Source: Pseudoxanthomonas sangjuensis
GTDB taxonomy: Bacteria > Pseudomonadota > Gammaproteobacteria > Xanthomonadales > Xanthomonadaceae
Reading direction: 5' to 3'
DNA length: 64,000 nt
NCBI RefSeq assembly: GCF_010211755.1
Contig: NZ_PDWR01000006.1
Coordinates: 1 to 64,000 of the forward strand
Position numbers and translations under genes: made by a program
Notes under the pieces: model-generated
The model's database searches: none
Told to the model about the DNA's origin: nothing
What the model saw: only the letters and a program-made list of their open reading frames with translations
Shown: positions 51,168 through 60,283 of the stretch, piece after piece
Layout of the letters: each line of letters begins with the position of its first letter
Position numbering within the stretch: the first letter of the stretch is position 1

Positions 51168-52451
51168 TCAGCTTGGCGTGCGGCGGAAGCGGTAGATCAG
51201 CGCGCCGACCGCGAACGCCACGGCGACGGCGAGCAGGCTTTGCCAGCTGGCGCTGGCCAGCAGCGCCAGCGACAGCAGCAGCGCCGCGGCCGGAACCAGC
51301 GCGCCGCCGCGCAGGCGCCAGGCGTCGCTGCGGCCTGCATGGCGCCGCTGCAGCCGGATCACCGCGCCCGCGGTGCCGATGTAGGCGAGCAGGCGGGTGA
51401 TGGTCGACAGCACCGCCAGTCCGACGAACGAACCGGACAGCGCCAGCACCAGCGCGACCGCGAACTGCAGCCCGATCGCCGCGGCCGGGGTGTGGAAGCG
51501 CGGGTGCAGCGCCGCCAGCCGGCGCGGGCCGTAGCCGTCGGCGGCCAGTGCCTGCAGGTAGCGCGGACCGAACATCATCGTGTTGCTGTTGGTGCCCAGG
51601 ATCGACACCACCGCGCCGAAGGTCAGCAGCAGTGCCGCCCAGTGCCCGGCGAAACCGGCGGCGGCATCGGCCAGCGGCGTCTTCGACGCGGCCAGTCCCG
51701 GCAGCGTGCCCTGCGCGACCAGTTGCACGCTGACGTAGACCGCGGTGACGGTGGCGACCATCACCATCAGCGCGAACGGCAGCTCGCGGCGCGGGTTGCG
51801 GTATTCGGCGGCGGCGGCGGGAGCGTTCTCGAAGCCGGCGTAGGCGAACAGCAGCAGCAGCGCCGCTTCGCCGAGGTTGTGCAGCGGCGGCACGTCCAGC
51901 GGCGGCAGCGCGAGATGCCAGTCCACGTGGGCCAGGCCGACCGCGACGAACACCAGCAGCGGCACCAGCTTGGCGATCGCCAGCGCCACGCCGGTGCGTG
52001 CGGCCGAGCGCACGCCGATCAGGTTGATCGCGGTCAGCAGGCCGAGCGAAGCGACCACGATCAGCACCCGCCACGCGCCTTCGCCGGCGGCCGGGTGGAA
52101 GTGCGCCAGCGCGGCGGCCAGGCCGTTGCTCAGTGCGGCTGCCGACGCGATCCGGGTCAGCCACAGCATCCAGCCGATCTGGAAGCCGGCGAACGGGCCG
52201 AAGGCTTCGCGCGCGTACAGGTAGCTGCCGCCGGCCTGGTCGAAGTAGGCCGCGGCCTGCGCGTAGCACAGCACCAGCAGGGTCACCACCGCCCCGGCCA
52301 GCAGCACCGCCCACGCGCTGTACGCGCCCATCAGCGCCACCGTCGCCGCCGGCAGCAGGTAGATGCCGCTGCCGATCACGTCGTTGATCGACAGGCCGAC
52401 CAGTTGCCAGCGGCCGACCGCGCGGACGTAGCCGCCGGAAGGCGCGGTCAT
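51168..52451 (-). CDS. APC family amino acid permease
   Basis: A 427-residue, 12-helix transporter of the amino acid-polyamine-cation superfamily. Motifs: SINDVIGSGIYLLPAAT at helix 1 (the GSGI substrate-binding break), FDQAGGSYLYAREAFGPFAGF at helix 3, and FAYAGFENAPAAAAEYRNPRRELP at helix 6 (partly shown). Start ATG 52451. It is the last gene of a set for peptidoglycan peptide handling and lies 31 nt after the L,D-transpeptidase gene, so amino acids set free from muropeptides are a likely cargo; this is inferred. Confidence 0.88.
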   Translation of the reverse strand: MTAPSGGYVRAVGRWQLVGLSINDVIGSGIYLLPAATVALMGAYSAWAVLLAGAVVTLLVLCYAQAAAYFDQAGGSYLYAREAFGPFAGFQIGWMLWLTRIASAAALSNGLAAALAHFHPAAGEGAWRVLIVVASLGLLTAINLIGVRSAARTGVALAIAKLVPLLVFVAVGLAHVDWHLALPPLDVPPLHNLGEAALLLLFAYAGFENAPAAAAEYRNPRRELPFALMVMVATVTAVYVSVQLVAQGTLPGLAASKTPLADAAAGFAGHWAALLLTFGAVVSILGTNSNTMMFGPRYLQALAADGYGPRRLAALHPRFHTPAAAIGLQFAVALVLALSGSFVGLAVLSTITRLLAYIGTAGAVIRLQRRHAGRSDAWRLRGGALVPAAALLLSLALLASASWQSLLAVAVAFAVGALIYRFRRTPS

Positions 52452-52482
52452 CGGGTTCCGCCCCTGCGGCCGCGGGCGCGGT

Positions 52483-53253
52483 TCACGGCAGCCGCCATGC
52501 CGCTTTCAGCCGTTCGTGTTCGGCTTGCGGCAGCAGCACGAACACCGGCTTCCGCGCCGGGTCCAGCCAGGCCAGCAACGCCTCCATCGTCGCCGGCGCC
52601 ATCGCGGTGCAGCCGGCGGTCGGTTCGCCCGGCGCCTTCCACAGGTGGGCGAAGATGCAACTGCCCATGCCGGAAACGTTCCGCGGGTTGTGGCGGATCA
52701 CGAAGCCTTCGCGGTAGCGCTGGTCGCCGTTGGCGTGCAGGTCGCGGCGCATCGGTTCGGTCGAGTCCTTCACCGCGCCGGCGCCGACGTCCTTCGCGTC
52801 GACGATGCGGTTGTACAGCGGCGAGCCGTCGACGTCGATGCAGTACTGCGATTCGCCCAGCGCGAGGTAGGGCAGCCGGGTGTCCGCGTCCGCCGCGTAG
52901 CCGAAGGCGTCGCCCAGCGCGAACACGCCGGCCGGCGCACGGCCATCGCCTTCCCGTTTGACCGGTGCGCCCTGCGGGCCGTCCGCCTGCCGCGGGTGCA
53001 AGCCGATGCCCCAGGCCACGCCGGCGCGCCCGACGGTGATCTCGGCCGCGGCGCCGATGGCCTTCCAGCCGTCGCCTTCGCGCCCGTAGCGTTGCAGCGT
53101 GCCGGTGTTCGAGTCCCAGTCCGGCACCAGCACCAGCACCAGCTGTTGCGCGTCGTCCCACGGCAGCGGCGCGGCCGTCGCCGGCGTGCCGCGCGCCGCG
53201 CAGGACGAGAGCAGGGCGGCGAGGAACAGGGAAACGACGGCGCGTGGCTTCAT
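52483..53253 (-). CDS. L,D-transpeptidase-like (YkuD fold) lipoprotein
   Basis: A 256-residue protein with a signal sequence ending in the lipobox LLSSC, so probably lipid-anchored. The central VPDWDSNTGTLQRYGR and GDGRAPAGVFALGDAFGY segments and the catalytic region GSCIFAHLWKAPGEPTAGC, with the His and the Cys of the HxxxxSxGC-type YkuD motif, identify the fold. Such enzymes link or trim peptidoglycan peptides or attach lipoproteins. Start ATG 53253 lies 7 nt after the regulator's stop. Placed in a gene set with a C40 peptidase and a dipeptide epimerase. Confidence 0.85.
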   Translation of the reverse strand: MKPRAVVSLFLAALLSSCAARGTPATAAPLPWDDAQQLVLVLVPDWDSNTGTLQRYGREGDGWKAIGAAAEITVGRAGVAWGIGLHPRQADGPQGAPVKREGDGRAPAGVFALGDAFGYAADADTRLPYLALGESQYCIDVDGSPLYNRIVDAKDVGAGAVKDSTEPMRRDLHANGDQRYREGFVIRHNPRNVSGMGSCIFAHLWKAPGEPTAGCTAMAPATMEALLAWLDPARKPVFVLLPQAEHERLKAAWRLP

Positions 53254-53260
53254 GCGGCGA

Positions 53261-54112
53261 TCACGACTCCAGCAGGTGCTGGATGCGCTCCAGGTTGATG
53301 CTCAGCCGGCTTTGCCGCTCCGGGTTGGCGCGGCAAAGCAGCACGAACAGGAAGTCGAGCAGGTACTGCAGCGACGAACGGTACAGCAACTGCGCCACGT
53401 ACGGCGCGGGGTCGTGCGCGGAGATCGCCAGCGCGGCGTCGGCGTGCGCGCGCAGCGGATTGGCGGTATGGCGGGTGATCGACACCACCTTGCCGCCGCC
53501 GGCCTGGAACTGGCGGCTGAGCTGCGACAGCTCCGGCAGCTGGCCGAATTCGGAAAACACGATCAGCACGTCGCCGGAGCGCGCCGCCGACAGGTTGGCC
53601 ATCATCAGGATCGCGTCGGCGTGGTGCACGGTGAGGATGCCGAGCAGCGACAGGCGCATCGCGAATTCGCGCGCGAACAGGCCGTCGTCGCCGAGGCCGC
53701 AGACGAAGACCTTGCCGGCCGCGTCGAGCAGCTGCACGATCGGCTCGATGCGCTCGCGCGGGTTCAGCAGCCGGGTTTCCTCCTCGGCCGCGGCCTTGCT
53801 GCGGCGCAGGTCCTCCTGCAGCCGCGTGTAGTCGTCGGCGGGCGCGGTGGCCTCGGGCGCGATCGCCGGATGGCCGTTGCCGCCGCGCGCGACCGCTTCG
53901 CCGATCGAGTACTTCAGGTCGGGGTAGCCCTTGAAGCCGAATTTCTGGCTGAACTTGACCACGCTGGACTGGCTGATGCCCAGCGCGTTGGCCAGCTGCT
54001 GCGACGAGTAGTCGCGCAGCAGCACCGCGTTCTCGAGGATGAAGTCGGCGATGCGGCGTTCGATCGCCGACATCTGGTCGCGTTCGGAGCGGATGCGTAC
54101 CAGGGGAGGCAT
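53261..54112 (-). CDS. MurR/RpiR family transcriptional regulator
   Basis: A 283-residue regulator with an N-terminal helix-turn-helix (SSQQLANALGISQSSVVKFSQKFGFKGYPDLK, in part) and a C-terminal SIS sugar-isomerase domain (KVFVCGLGDDGLFAREFAMRL, GDVLIVFSEFG) that binds phosphosugars such as MurNAc-6-phosphate in MurR. ATG 54112 is chosen because the domain starts right after it; ATG 54139 is an alternative. It lies in a row of same-strand genes for peptidoglycan peptides, so it may sense a cell-wall sugar and control them; the effector is unknown. Confidence 0.9.
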   Translation of the reverse strand: MPPLVRIRSERDQMSAIERRIADFILENAVLLRDYSSQQLANALGISQSSVVKFSQKFGFKGYPDLKYSIGEAVARGGNGHPAIAPEATAPADDYTRLQEDLRRSKAAAEEETRLLNPRERIEPIVQLLDAAGKVFVCGLGDDGLFAREFAMRLSLLGILTVHHADAILMMANLSAARSGDVLIVFSEFGQLPELSQLSRQFQAGGGKVVSITRHTANPLRAHADAALAISAHDPAPYVAQLLYRSSLQYLLDFLFVLLCRANPERQSRLSINLERIQHLLES

Positions 54113-54247
54113 GGTTCGGTCTTGGTCTCCGCGCGCCATTGCTACGAGGGGTACTCCGGGTTGCCGTTCCTGCCGCGGCGGGGGGCTGCCGTCGCTTCCG
54201 CTTTCCGGGAAAGCGGGTCCCTCACCGGGTCCGGAACGATGGGTCCA

Positions 54248-55339
54248 TTAGAGCATTTCCAGCCCGCGGATCTCGCGGATGCCCAGTCCCGGCGCATCGG
54301 TGATCGAGATCTCCGACTCGTCGAAGATCACGCCGCCCTCGACCGGGTTGTACTGGCCCAGCGACGGGCCGTCCAGGTCGGCCTTGGTGATCACGTCGGC
54401 CTTGGCCACGCCCAGGTGCGCCGCCGCGGCGACGCTGATGCTGCTCTCCAGCATGCAGCCGATCATGCATTCCACGCCGTACAGCGAGGCGATGTCGGCG
54501 ATGCGGATCGCGTTGGACAGGCCGCCGGTCTTCATCAGTTTGATGTTGATGATGTCGGCGGCGCGCATCTTGATCAGGTCGATCACCTCGACCGGGCCGA
54601 ACACGCTCTCGTCGGCCATCACCGGCGTGTGCACGCGGTCGGTGACGTACTTCAGCCCGTCGATGTCGCGCGCCTTGACCGGCTGTTCCAGCAGTTCCAT
54701 CTCCACGCCGGCGTCCTCCAGCTGGTGCATCGCGAACACCGCCTGCTTCGCGGTCCAGCCCTGGTTGGCGTCGATGCGCAGCAGCGCGCGGCCCTCGACC
54801 GCGGCGTGGATCGCCTTGACCCGCTCCACGTCCAGGCCGATGTCCTTGCCGACCTTGATCTTCAGCGACTCGAAGCCGCGCTCCACCGCGGAAATCGAGT
54901 CGGCGACCATCTTGTCGATGTAGTCGACGCTGATGGTGATGTCGGTGGTGATGACCGGGTCGCCGCCGCCGAGCAGCTTGTACAGCGGCGCGTCGTAGAG
55001 CTGCGCCCACAGGTCGTAGACCGCGATCTCGACCGCGGCCTTGGCGCTGTAGTTGCGCTCCAGCGAGGTCTGGATGGTGCGGGTGATCTGGTTGAGGTCG
55101 GCGATGTCCTGGCCGATCAGGCGCGGGCGGATGATCTTGTCGATCGCCTCGATGATCGAACCGTGGGTGTCGCCGGTGATCACCGCGGTCGCCGGCGCTT
55201 CGCCGTAGCCGACCCGGCCGTCGTCGGTCCGCATCACCACCACGATGTCCTCGACCGCGTCGACGCTGCGCAACGCGGTCTTGAACGGGGTCTTCAGCGG
55301 CATGCGCAGCATGCCCAGGCGGATGTCGGTGATCTTCAT
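54248..55339 (-). CDS. L-Ala-D/L-Glu (dipeptide) epimerase, enolase superfamily
   Basis: Converts L-Ala-D-Glu from murein to L-Ala-L-Glu, which ordinary peptidases can cleave. 363 residues. N-terminal capping domain, then a barrel with the acid-base lysine pair in LKIKVG, metal ligands in RIDANQGW, LLEQPV and MADESV, and the second catalytic lysine in NIKLMKTGG. Start ATG 55339 (MKITDIRLGMLRMPL). It follows the C40 peptidase gene by 11 nt. The family also includes epimerases for other dipeptides, so specificity is inferred from context. Confidence 0.92.
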   Translation of the reverse strand: MKITDIRLGMLRMPLKTPFKTALRSVDAVEDIVVVMRTDDGRVGYGEAPATAVITGDTHGSIIEAIDKIIRPRLIGQDIADLNQITRTIQTSLERNYSAKAAVEIAVYDLWAQLYDAPLYKLLGGGDPVITTDITISVDYIDKMVADSISAVERGFESLKIKVGKDIGLDVERVKAIHAAVEGRALLRIDANQGWTAKQAVFAMHQLEDAGVEMELLEQPVKARDIDGLKYVTDRVHTPVMADESVFGPVEVIDLIKMRAADIINIKLMKTGGLSNAIRIADIASLYGVECMIGCMLESSISVAAAAHLGVAKADVITKADLDGPSLGQYNPVEGGVIFDESEISITDAPGLGIREIRGLEML

Positions 55340-55350
55340 CGGGGCGGTCG

Positions 55351-56736
55351 TTATGGGCGGATGCGTTGGATGTTGGTGATGCGGTCGACGTAGGTGTCGG
55401 TCCCGCCGGCCAGCATCGGCTCCAGCGGGGTGACCGAGACGCCATTCAACTTCGCGCGCAGGCGTTCGCCGTTGGCGCCCAGCCACGACGCGCCGGAGGT
55501 GTCGTGGATGACCCAGGTGCGGTCGCCTTCGTGGCCGATCACCATCATCACGTGGCCGGGGATGTAGATCAGGTCGCCGGGCTGGGTGGCCTTGACCAGG
55601 GCGAGGCGCTTCGCGCGGTCGTCGTCCTCGCCCAGCGCGATGCGGTTCAGCGCCGGGCTCACCGCCTGGTCGCTGGTGTTGCGCGGCAGCTCGACGCCGA
55701 CGCTGCGGTAGACCTCGGAAACGAAGCTGCTGCAGTCGCGGGTGCCGTAGCCGTTGCCCCAGCCGTAGCGTTCGCCGAGGAACTTGAAGCCCTGGCGCAA
55801 CAGGTTGGCCTGGGTCAGCGGCAGGTAGCCGGTGGCGACATCGGCGCCGCGCGGCACCAGCGCCGGCGAGAACCGCAGCTTGCCGTCGTCGTCGCGCACC
55901 GGCAGTTCGACCACGTACGCGGCGTACGGGTCCTGGCCGTTGACCGCTTCGCGCGGCGGCCAGTCCAGCAGCGGCAGCCTCAGGCCCATGTCCAGTTGCA
56001 GCGACGACACGCGCGGCTCCTCCGGCGTGTGGTTCGTGCGCACGTTGGCGCCGGTGACGACCAGGTATGGCCGGTCGCGGCCGTAACCGAGCACCGCCTC
56101 GCGCGCGCCTTCGGCGACGTACTGCTTCTCGACCCATGCCGCGTAGTTCGGCGAAACGACGAACCACCAGTTCCCGTCGCCGCTCTCGTGGACGATCGCG
56201 ACCGGCGTGCCGGGGAACAGCGCCGATTCCTGCCAGCGGTCGATGTCGTGGTCGTCGGCGCTGCGGAACACGCGCAGCCGGTCCGGCACCGCGCGCAGGT
56301 CGGCGCGGCGCACGACCAGGCCGAAGCGCGGCGCGACGCTTTCGGCGACCGCGTCGAGGCGCAGGTTCGCCCGGGTGGATTCGGCCAGGCGGGCCAGGTC
56401 GAGCGGCTGGCCGCGCTCGTCGAACAGCGGACGGTCGAACGACGGCGCCAGTTTTTCGATCCAGCCGCGCACCTGTTCGCGCGGCAGCGCCGCCGGCGGC
56501 CGCGACAGGTCGTGCATCGACTGGTCGACCGAATACAGCCTGGCGTTCTGCGCGGCGATGGCCTTGCGATCGAGGACGATGCGGTCCGGGTGCGCCAGGC
56601 GCCCGATCCAGTAGCCGGGCTCCAGCTGGTCGCTGCGGATGCCGAGTACGCCGGTGTCGCGGGCCGGCGCCGCCTCGCGCGCCGCCGCCGGCGACGCGAC
56701 CAGCAGGATCAGGGTCAGGAAGAGGACGGTTCGCAT
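55351..56736 (-). CDS. NlpC/P60 (C40) peptidase with SH3-type domains
   Basis: Secreted peptidoglycan peptidase, 461 residues. Signal peptide MRTVLFLTLILLVASPAAA; a region of about 250 residues with SH3b-like stretches (VVRRADLRAVPDRLRVF and NWWFVVSPNYAAWVEKQYV); then the NlpC/P60 catalytic domain with Cys in YGTRDCSSFVSEVYRSVG near residue 350 and the His in PGHVMMVIGHEG. Such enzymes cut gamma-D-Glu-diaminopimelate bonds, releasing L-Ala-D-Glu for the neighbouring epimerase. Start ATG 56736. First gene of the set, preceded by an AT-rich stretch. Confidence 0.92.
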   Translation of the reverse strand: MRTVLFLTLILLVASPAAAREAAPARDTGVLGIRSDQLEPGYWIGRLAHPDRIVLDRKAIAAQNARLYSVDQSMHDLSRPPAALPREQVRGWIEKLAPSFDRPLFDERGQPLDLARLAESTRANLRLDAVAESVAPRFGLVVRRADLRAVPDRLRVFRSADDHDIDRWQESALFPGTPVAIVHESGDGNWWFVVSPNYAAWVEKQYVAEGAREAVLGYGRDRPYLVVTGANVRTNHTPEEPRVSSLQLDMGLRLPLLDWPPREAVNGQDPYAAYVVELPVRDDDGKLRFSPALVPRGADVATGYLPLTQANLLRQGFKFLGERYGWGNGYGTRDCSSFVSEVYRSVGVELPRNTSDQAVSPALNRIALGEDDDRAKRLALVKATQPGDLIYIPGHVMMVIGHEGDRTWVIHDTSGASWLGANGERLRAKLNGVSVTPLEPMLAGGTDTYVDRITNIQRIRP

Positions 56737-57203
56737 GGCGTCAGCCTGTCAGCAAACGGGAAGGCGCGGCAATGGGGCGGCCGGGCGGTTTAAGAATATT
56801 AATTTCTTATACCACGAAATATTGGAATAAATTATTGACCCCCGGTTCAGCCCATGTTACACAGGCGTTATCCCCGAATGAGCACCTCCGCGTGAACGCC
56901 GGCAGCGGTCCGCCAGCCAGCTCGTTTCCCCCGCGACCGCCGACCGGCGGTCGCGTCCGCGTCCGGCGGCTGCCTGCCCATCGGGCCGGCGATGGCCCCC
57001 GTAGACGCCCTTTCCTTTCCTGTTTTGCGGGTCCGACGCTCGATGCGTCGCCCGCCGCGACGACCGCGCGCGCGGATTCGCGCCGCGGCCAGTACCACGA
57101 CCAGCGGGACCACGGCTTCGAACGACGAATGCTGCCGGCCGGCAGCGGCTGATGCACGGAAAACGGCGAAACAACCACATCACTTGCGCAGGAGAGAACG
57201 GGG
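56737..57203. promoter_or_regulatory. Divergent promoter region, C40 operon / TonB receptor
   Basis: 467 nt without a gene. The part 56788-56836 is strikingly AT-rich for this genome (AAGAATATTAATTTCTT and AAATATTGGAATAAATTATT, with a small palindrome AAGAA...TTCTT). For the rightward receptor gene TTGACC (56835-56840) and, 17 nt on, TACACA with an extended TG (56858-56863) form a fair sigma-70 promoter, giving a leader of over 300 nt. On the minus strand TATAAG near 56807-56812 could serve the C40 gene. Confidence 0.5.
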
Positions 57204-60182
57204 ATGAAAGGCAAGACGATACGTAGGGCGACGCTATCCATCGCGCTGGGCGTGTGCCTGGGTTCGATGACGCAGATGGCGATGGCGCAGGCGGTGACCG
57301 GCGCGGTCGCGGGCCGCGCGACCGCCGGCGAGACGATCACCGTCACCAACACCGCCACCGGCGCAAGCCGCACGGTCACGGTCGGCCGCGACGGCACCTA
57401 CCGCGTGGCGCAACTGCCGCCGGGCAACTACATGCTGAAAGCGGGCAGCGGCGAACCGATCGCGGTGAGCGTCTCGCTGGGCGGCACCACCTCGGTCAAC
57501 CTCGACAGCAGCGGCGCGGTCAACCTGGACACGGTTTCCGTCGTCGGTTCGCGCGTGGTCAACCGCGTCGACGTGTACAGCACCGAAACCTCGACCAATA
57601 TCTCCCGCGAGGAGTGGGCGCGCCTGCCGGTCGACCAAAGCCTGTCCTCGGTCGCGTTGCTCGCGCCCGGCGTGGTCGCTTCCGGCGCCACCTTCGGCGG
57701 CCTGACCTTCGGCGGTTCGTCGGTGGCCGAAAACGTCGTCTACATCAACGGCCTCGACGTCACCGATCCGTACCGTCGCCAGGGCTTCTCCTCGGTGCCG
57801 TTCGCGTTCTTCCAGGACTTCCAGATCAGGACCGGCGGCTACAGCGCGGAGTTCGGTCGCAGCACCGGCGGCGTCATCAGCGGCGTGGTGCGCTCGGGCG
57901 GCAACGAATTCCACGGCGGCGTCGAAGTGACGCTGGAACCGGCGGACTGGAGGGCGCACAGGGAGGACCACTTCCACTCCGACGGCACCATCGACGAGCG
58001 CGACCGTACCAGCCGCGATGCCAGCCCGTTCTTCAAGACCAACGTATGGGCGTCGGGTCCGATCGTGAAGGACAGGCTGTTCTTCTTCGCCATGTACGAA
58101 AAGCGCGACGCGGACTCGAAGGACATCGATACCGACGAGGCCTGGATCACCAAGAGCGACAACGATTTCTGGGGCGCGAAGCTCGACTGGAACATCACCG
58201 ACGACCACAAGCTGGAGCTGCTGGCCTTCTCCGACAAGGCCGACTCGGTCACCGGCGACTATGCCTATGACTGGGACAGTGCCCAGCTGGGCAACCTGTA
58301 CGGCGAAAGCTCGGCGGGCTCCGGCGGCGACAACTGGTCGGCGACTTACACCGGCCACTTCGGCGACAACTTCGTCGCCAAGGCGATGTACGGCGTGAAC
58401 AAGCGCAGCGCCACCAGCGGCACGCCGCTGGATGGCGAGTGCAGCAGGTTCGATACCGCCACTTACGAAAACGCATTCGGCGAATTGCCGATGAGGGTCG
58501 GTTGCCATCCGAGCAACAGCAGCATCAGCAGCCGCTTCGACGAGCGCCGCGTGTCCCGCCTGGACTTCGAATGGACGCTCGGCGATCACCTGATCCGCTT
58601 CGGCGCCGACCAGGAAGACATGGACTCCAACAGCTCGGTCGTGTATCCGGGCGATGGTTGGGGCTACACACCGCTGCCCGCCACGCCCGGCAATTCGTTG
58701 CCGAACGACGCCGTCATCCCGGACGGCGTCACCGCGATCGTCGACGCCCGCCACTACATCACCGGCGCCCCGGTCACGACCAAGGCGCAGGCGCTGTACG
58801 TGGAAGACAACTGGAGCGTGACGTCCAAGCTGCTGCTGAACCTGGGCCTGCGCTTCGACAAGTTCACCAACACGCTGGCCTCGGGGGCGACCTTCGCCAA
58901 GACCGATTTCAGCGACATGATCTCCCCGCGCGTCGGCTTCAGCTTCGACATGAAGGGAGACGGCACCACCAAGCTGTTCGGCAACGCCGGCCGCTACTAC
59001 CTGCCGATCACCAACAAGCTGACCGACTACTTCGGCGGCGGCACCACCGACGAGCACGACTACTACGTGCTCGAGGGCTGGCAGCAGATGAGCCACCCGA
59101 CCACCGGCGAACCCTACCTGCTTCCGATCCTCGGCGCGAAGCTCGGCGATACCAACACCACCGGCAACGTGCCCGCGCCCACCGACATGCGCACCGCCGT
59201 TGCCCGCGACCTGAAGCAGGTGTTCCAGGACGAATACATCCTCGGTTTCCAGCAGGCGCTCAGCAAGACGTGGTCGTGGGGCGTCAACGCCACCTATCGC
59301 GAAGTGAGCCGCGCCGTGGAAGACGTGCGCATCACCCACGTCGAGGGTTGCCCGTGGTATTCGGGCGACTGGCCGATCATCAACCCGGGCGAGACCAATA
59401 CCTTGTGGTGCCCGGACACGAACGACTGGGTGACGTTCGATTCCTCGAAGGACGGCTACGTCAAGAGCAACGGCGACATCATCGGTTACAAGAAGCCCAA
59501 GCGCACCTACAAGGCGGTGGAATTCCAGCTCGACCGCGCGTGGGACGACAAGTGGGCCTTCAACGCCAGCTACATCTGGTCGAAGAGCGAAGGCAACGTC
59601 GAAGGCCCGGTGAACTCGGACACCGGCTACGCCGACACCAACCTGGTGCAGTACTACGACCACCCGGCCGTGAACGAACGCTATGGCGTGCTGTTCAACG
59701 ACCACCGCCACCAGATCAAGCTGCGCGGCAGCTACAAGCTGGACGACATGTGGGCCTTCGGTGCCACGGCCTCGGCGATTTCCGGCGGCCCCATCACCGC
59801 GTTCGGCGTGCGTTGGCCCGGCGACAACCGCAGTGCCGGCGGTCCCGGCGAGTTCAGCGGCGGCGGATCCGGCTGGATCTGCGTGGCGAACTGCGCGCCT
59901 TACAGCTACACCACCGCGCAGCTGGAATACACCGGGCGCGGCGCGTTCGGCCGCATGCCGTGGGTGGTCAACCTCGGCGCCAACGTAACCTGGACGCTGC
60001 CGGTGGAAGGCATCGACCTGAAGGCGCGCTTGTCCGTCTACAACCTGCTCAACCGGCAGACGGTCGTCAACGTGCACTCCCGCTACGAAAGGACGCCCGG
60101 CGAAGAGATGCCGTACTTCGGCCAGGGCACGGTGTGGCAATCGCCGCGCTACATGAACCTGATCGTGACCTGGAACTTCTGA
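57204..60182 (+). CDS. TonB-dependent receptor, Oar-like with carboxypeptidase-regulatory-like domain
   Basis: Large outer-membrane transporter, 992 residues. Signal peptide ending QMAMAQ, a short carboxypeptidase-regulatory-like beta domain (TITVTNTATGASRTVTVGRD, VAQLPPGNYML) at about 30-95, a plug with TVSVVGSRVVNRVDVYSTE and GGLTFGGSSVAENVVYINGLDV, then the barrel with the usual aromatic C-terminus (YMNLIVTWNF). Start ATG 57204 with AGGAGA 9 nt upstream. Oar-like receptors import peptides or bind protein ligands; the adjoining peptidoglycan genes hint at muropeptide or peptide uptake, which is inference. Confidence 0.92.
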   Translation: MKGKTIRRATLSIALGVCLGSMTQMAMAQAVTGAVAGRATAGETITVTNTATGASRTVTVGRDGTYRVAQLPPGNYMLKAGSGEPIAVSVSLGGTTSVNLDSSGAVNLDTVSVVGSRVVNRVDVYSTETSTNISREEWARLPVDQSLSSVALLAPGVVASGATFGGLTFGGSSVAENVVYINGLDVTDPYRRQGFSSVPFAFFQDFQIRTGGYSAEFGRSTGGVISGVVRSGGNEFHGGVEVTLEPADWRAHREDHFHSDGTIDERDRTSRDASPFFKTNVWASGPIVKDRLFFFAMYEKRDADSKDIDTDEAWITKSDNDFWGAKLDWNITDDHKLELLAFSDKADSVTGDYAYDWDSAQLGNLYGESSAGSGGDNWSATYTGHFGDNFVAKAMYGVNKRSATSGTPLDGECSRFDTATYENAFGELPMRVGCHPSNSSISSRFDERRVSRLDFEWTLGDHLIRFGADQEDMDSNSSVVYPGDGWGYTPLPATPGNSLPNDAVIPDGVTAIVDARHYITGAPVTTKAQALYVEDNWSVTSKLLLNLGLRFDKFTNTLASGATFAKTDFSDMISPRVGFSFDMKGDGTTKLFGNAGRYYLPITNKLTDYFGGGTTDEHDYYVLEGWQQMSHPTTGEPYLLPILGAKLGDTNTTGNVPAPTDMRTAVARDLKQVFQDEYILGFQQALSKTWSWGVNATYREVSRAVEDVRITHVEGCPWYSGDWPIINPGETNTLWCPDTNDWVTFDSSKDGYVKSNGDIIGYKKPKRTYKAVEFQLDRAWDDKWAFNASYIWSKSEGNVEGPVNSDTGYADTNLVQYYDHPAVNERYGVLFNDHRHQIKLRGSYKLDDMWAFGATASAISGGPITAFGVRWPGDNRSAGGPGEFSGGGSGWICVANCAPYSYTTAQLEYTGRGAFGRMPWVVNLGANVTWTLPVEGIDLKARLSVYNLLNRQTVVNVHSRYERTPGEEMPYFGQGTVWQSPRYMNLIVTWNF

Positions 60183-60213
60183 TGCGGCAATGCGGTTTGC
60201 TGTGCGAAAACGC

Positions 60214-60244
60214 CCGCCGCCGGACCTCCGGCGGCGGTTTCGTT
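60214..60244 (+). terminator. Intrinsic terminator after the Oar-like receptor gene
   Basis: A perfect 10-bp stem, CCGCCGCCGG and CCGGCGGCGG, with a 4-nt loop (ACCT) is followed by TTTCGTT, 32 nt past the receptor stop. The T-tract is short, so read-through into the amidase gene is possible. Confidence 0.7.
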
Positions 60245-60283
60245 ATGCTGTCCGCATTCTCCGCCGGCGTGAGGATCGCGGGA

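Noticed and set aside
57234-60140. 968-codon open frame opposite the Oar-like receptor
   Set aside because: Shadow of the receptor gene; no signal peptide or motif, and the plus-strand barrel protein is certain.
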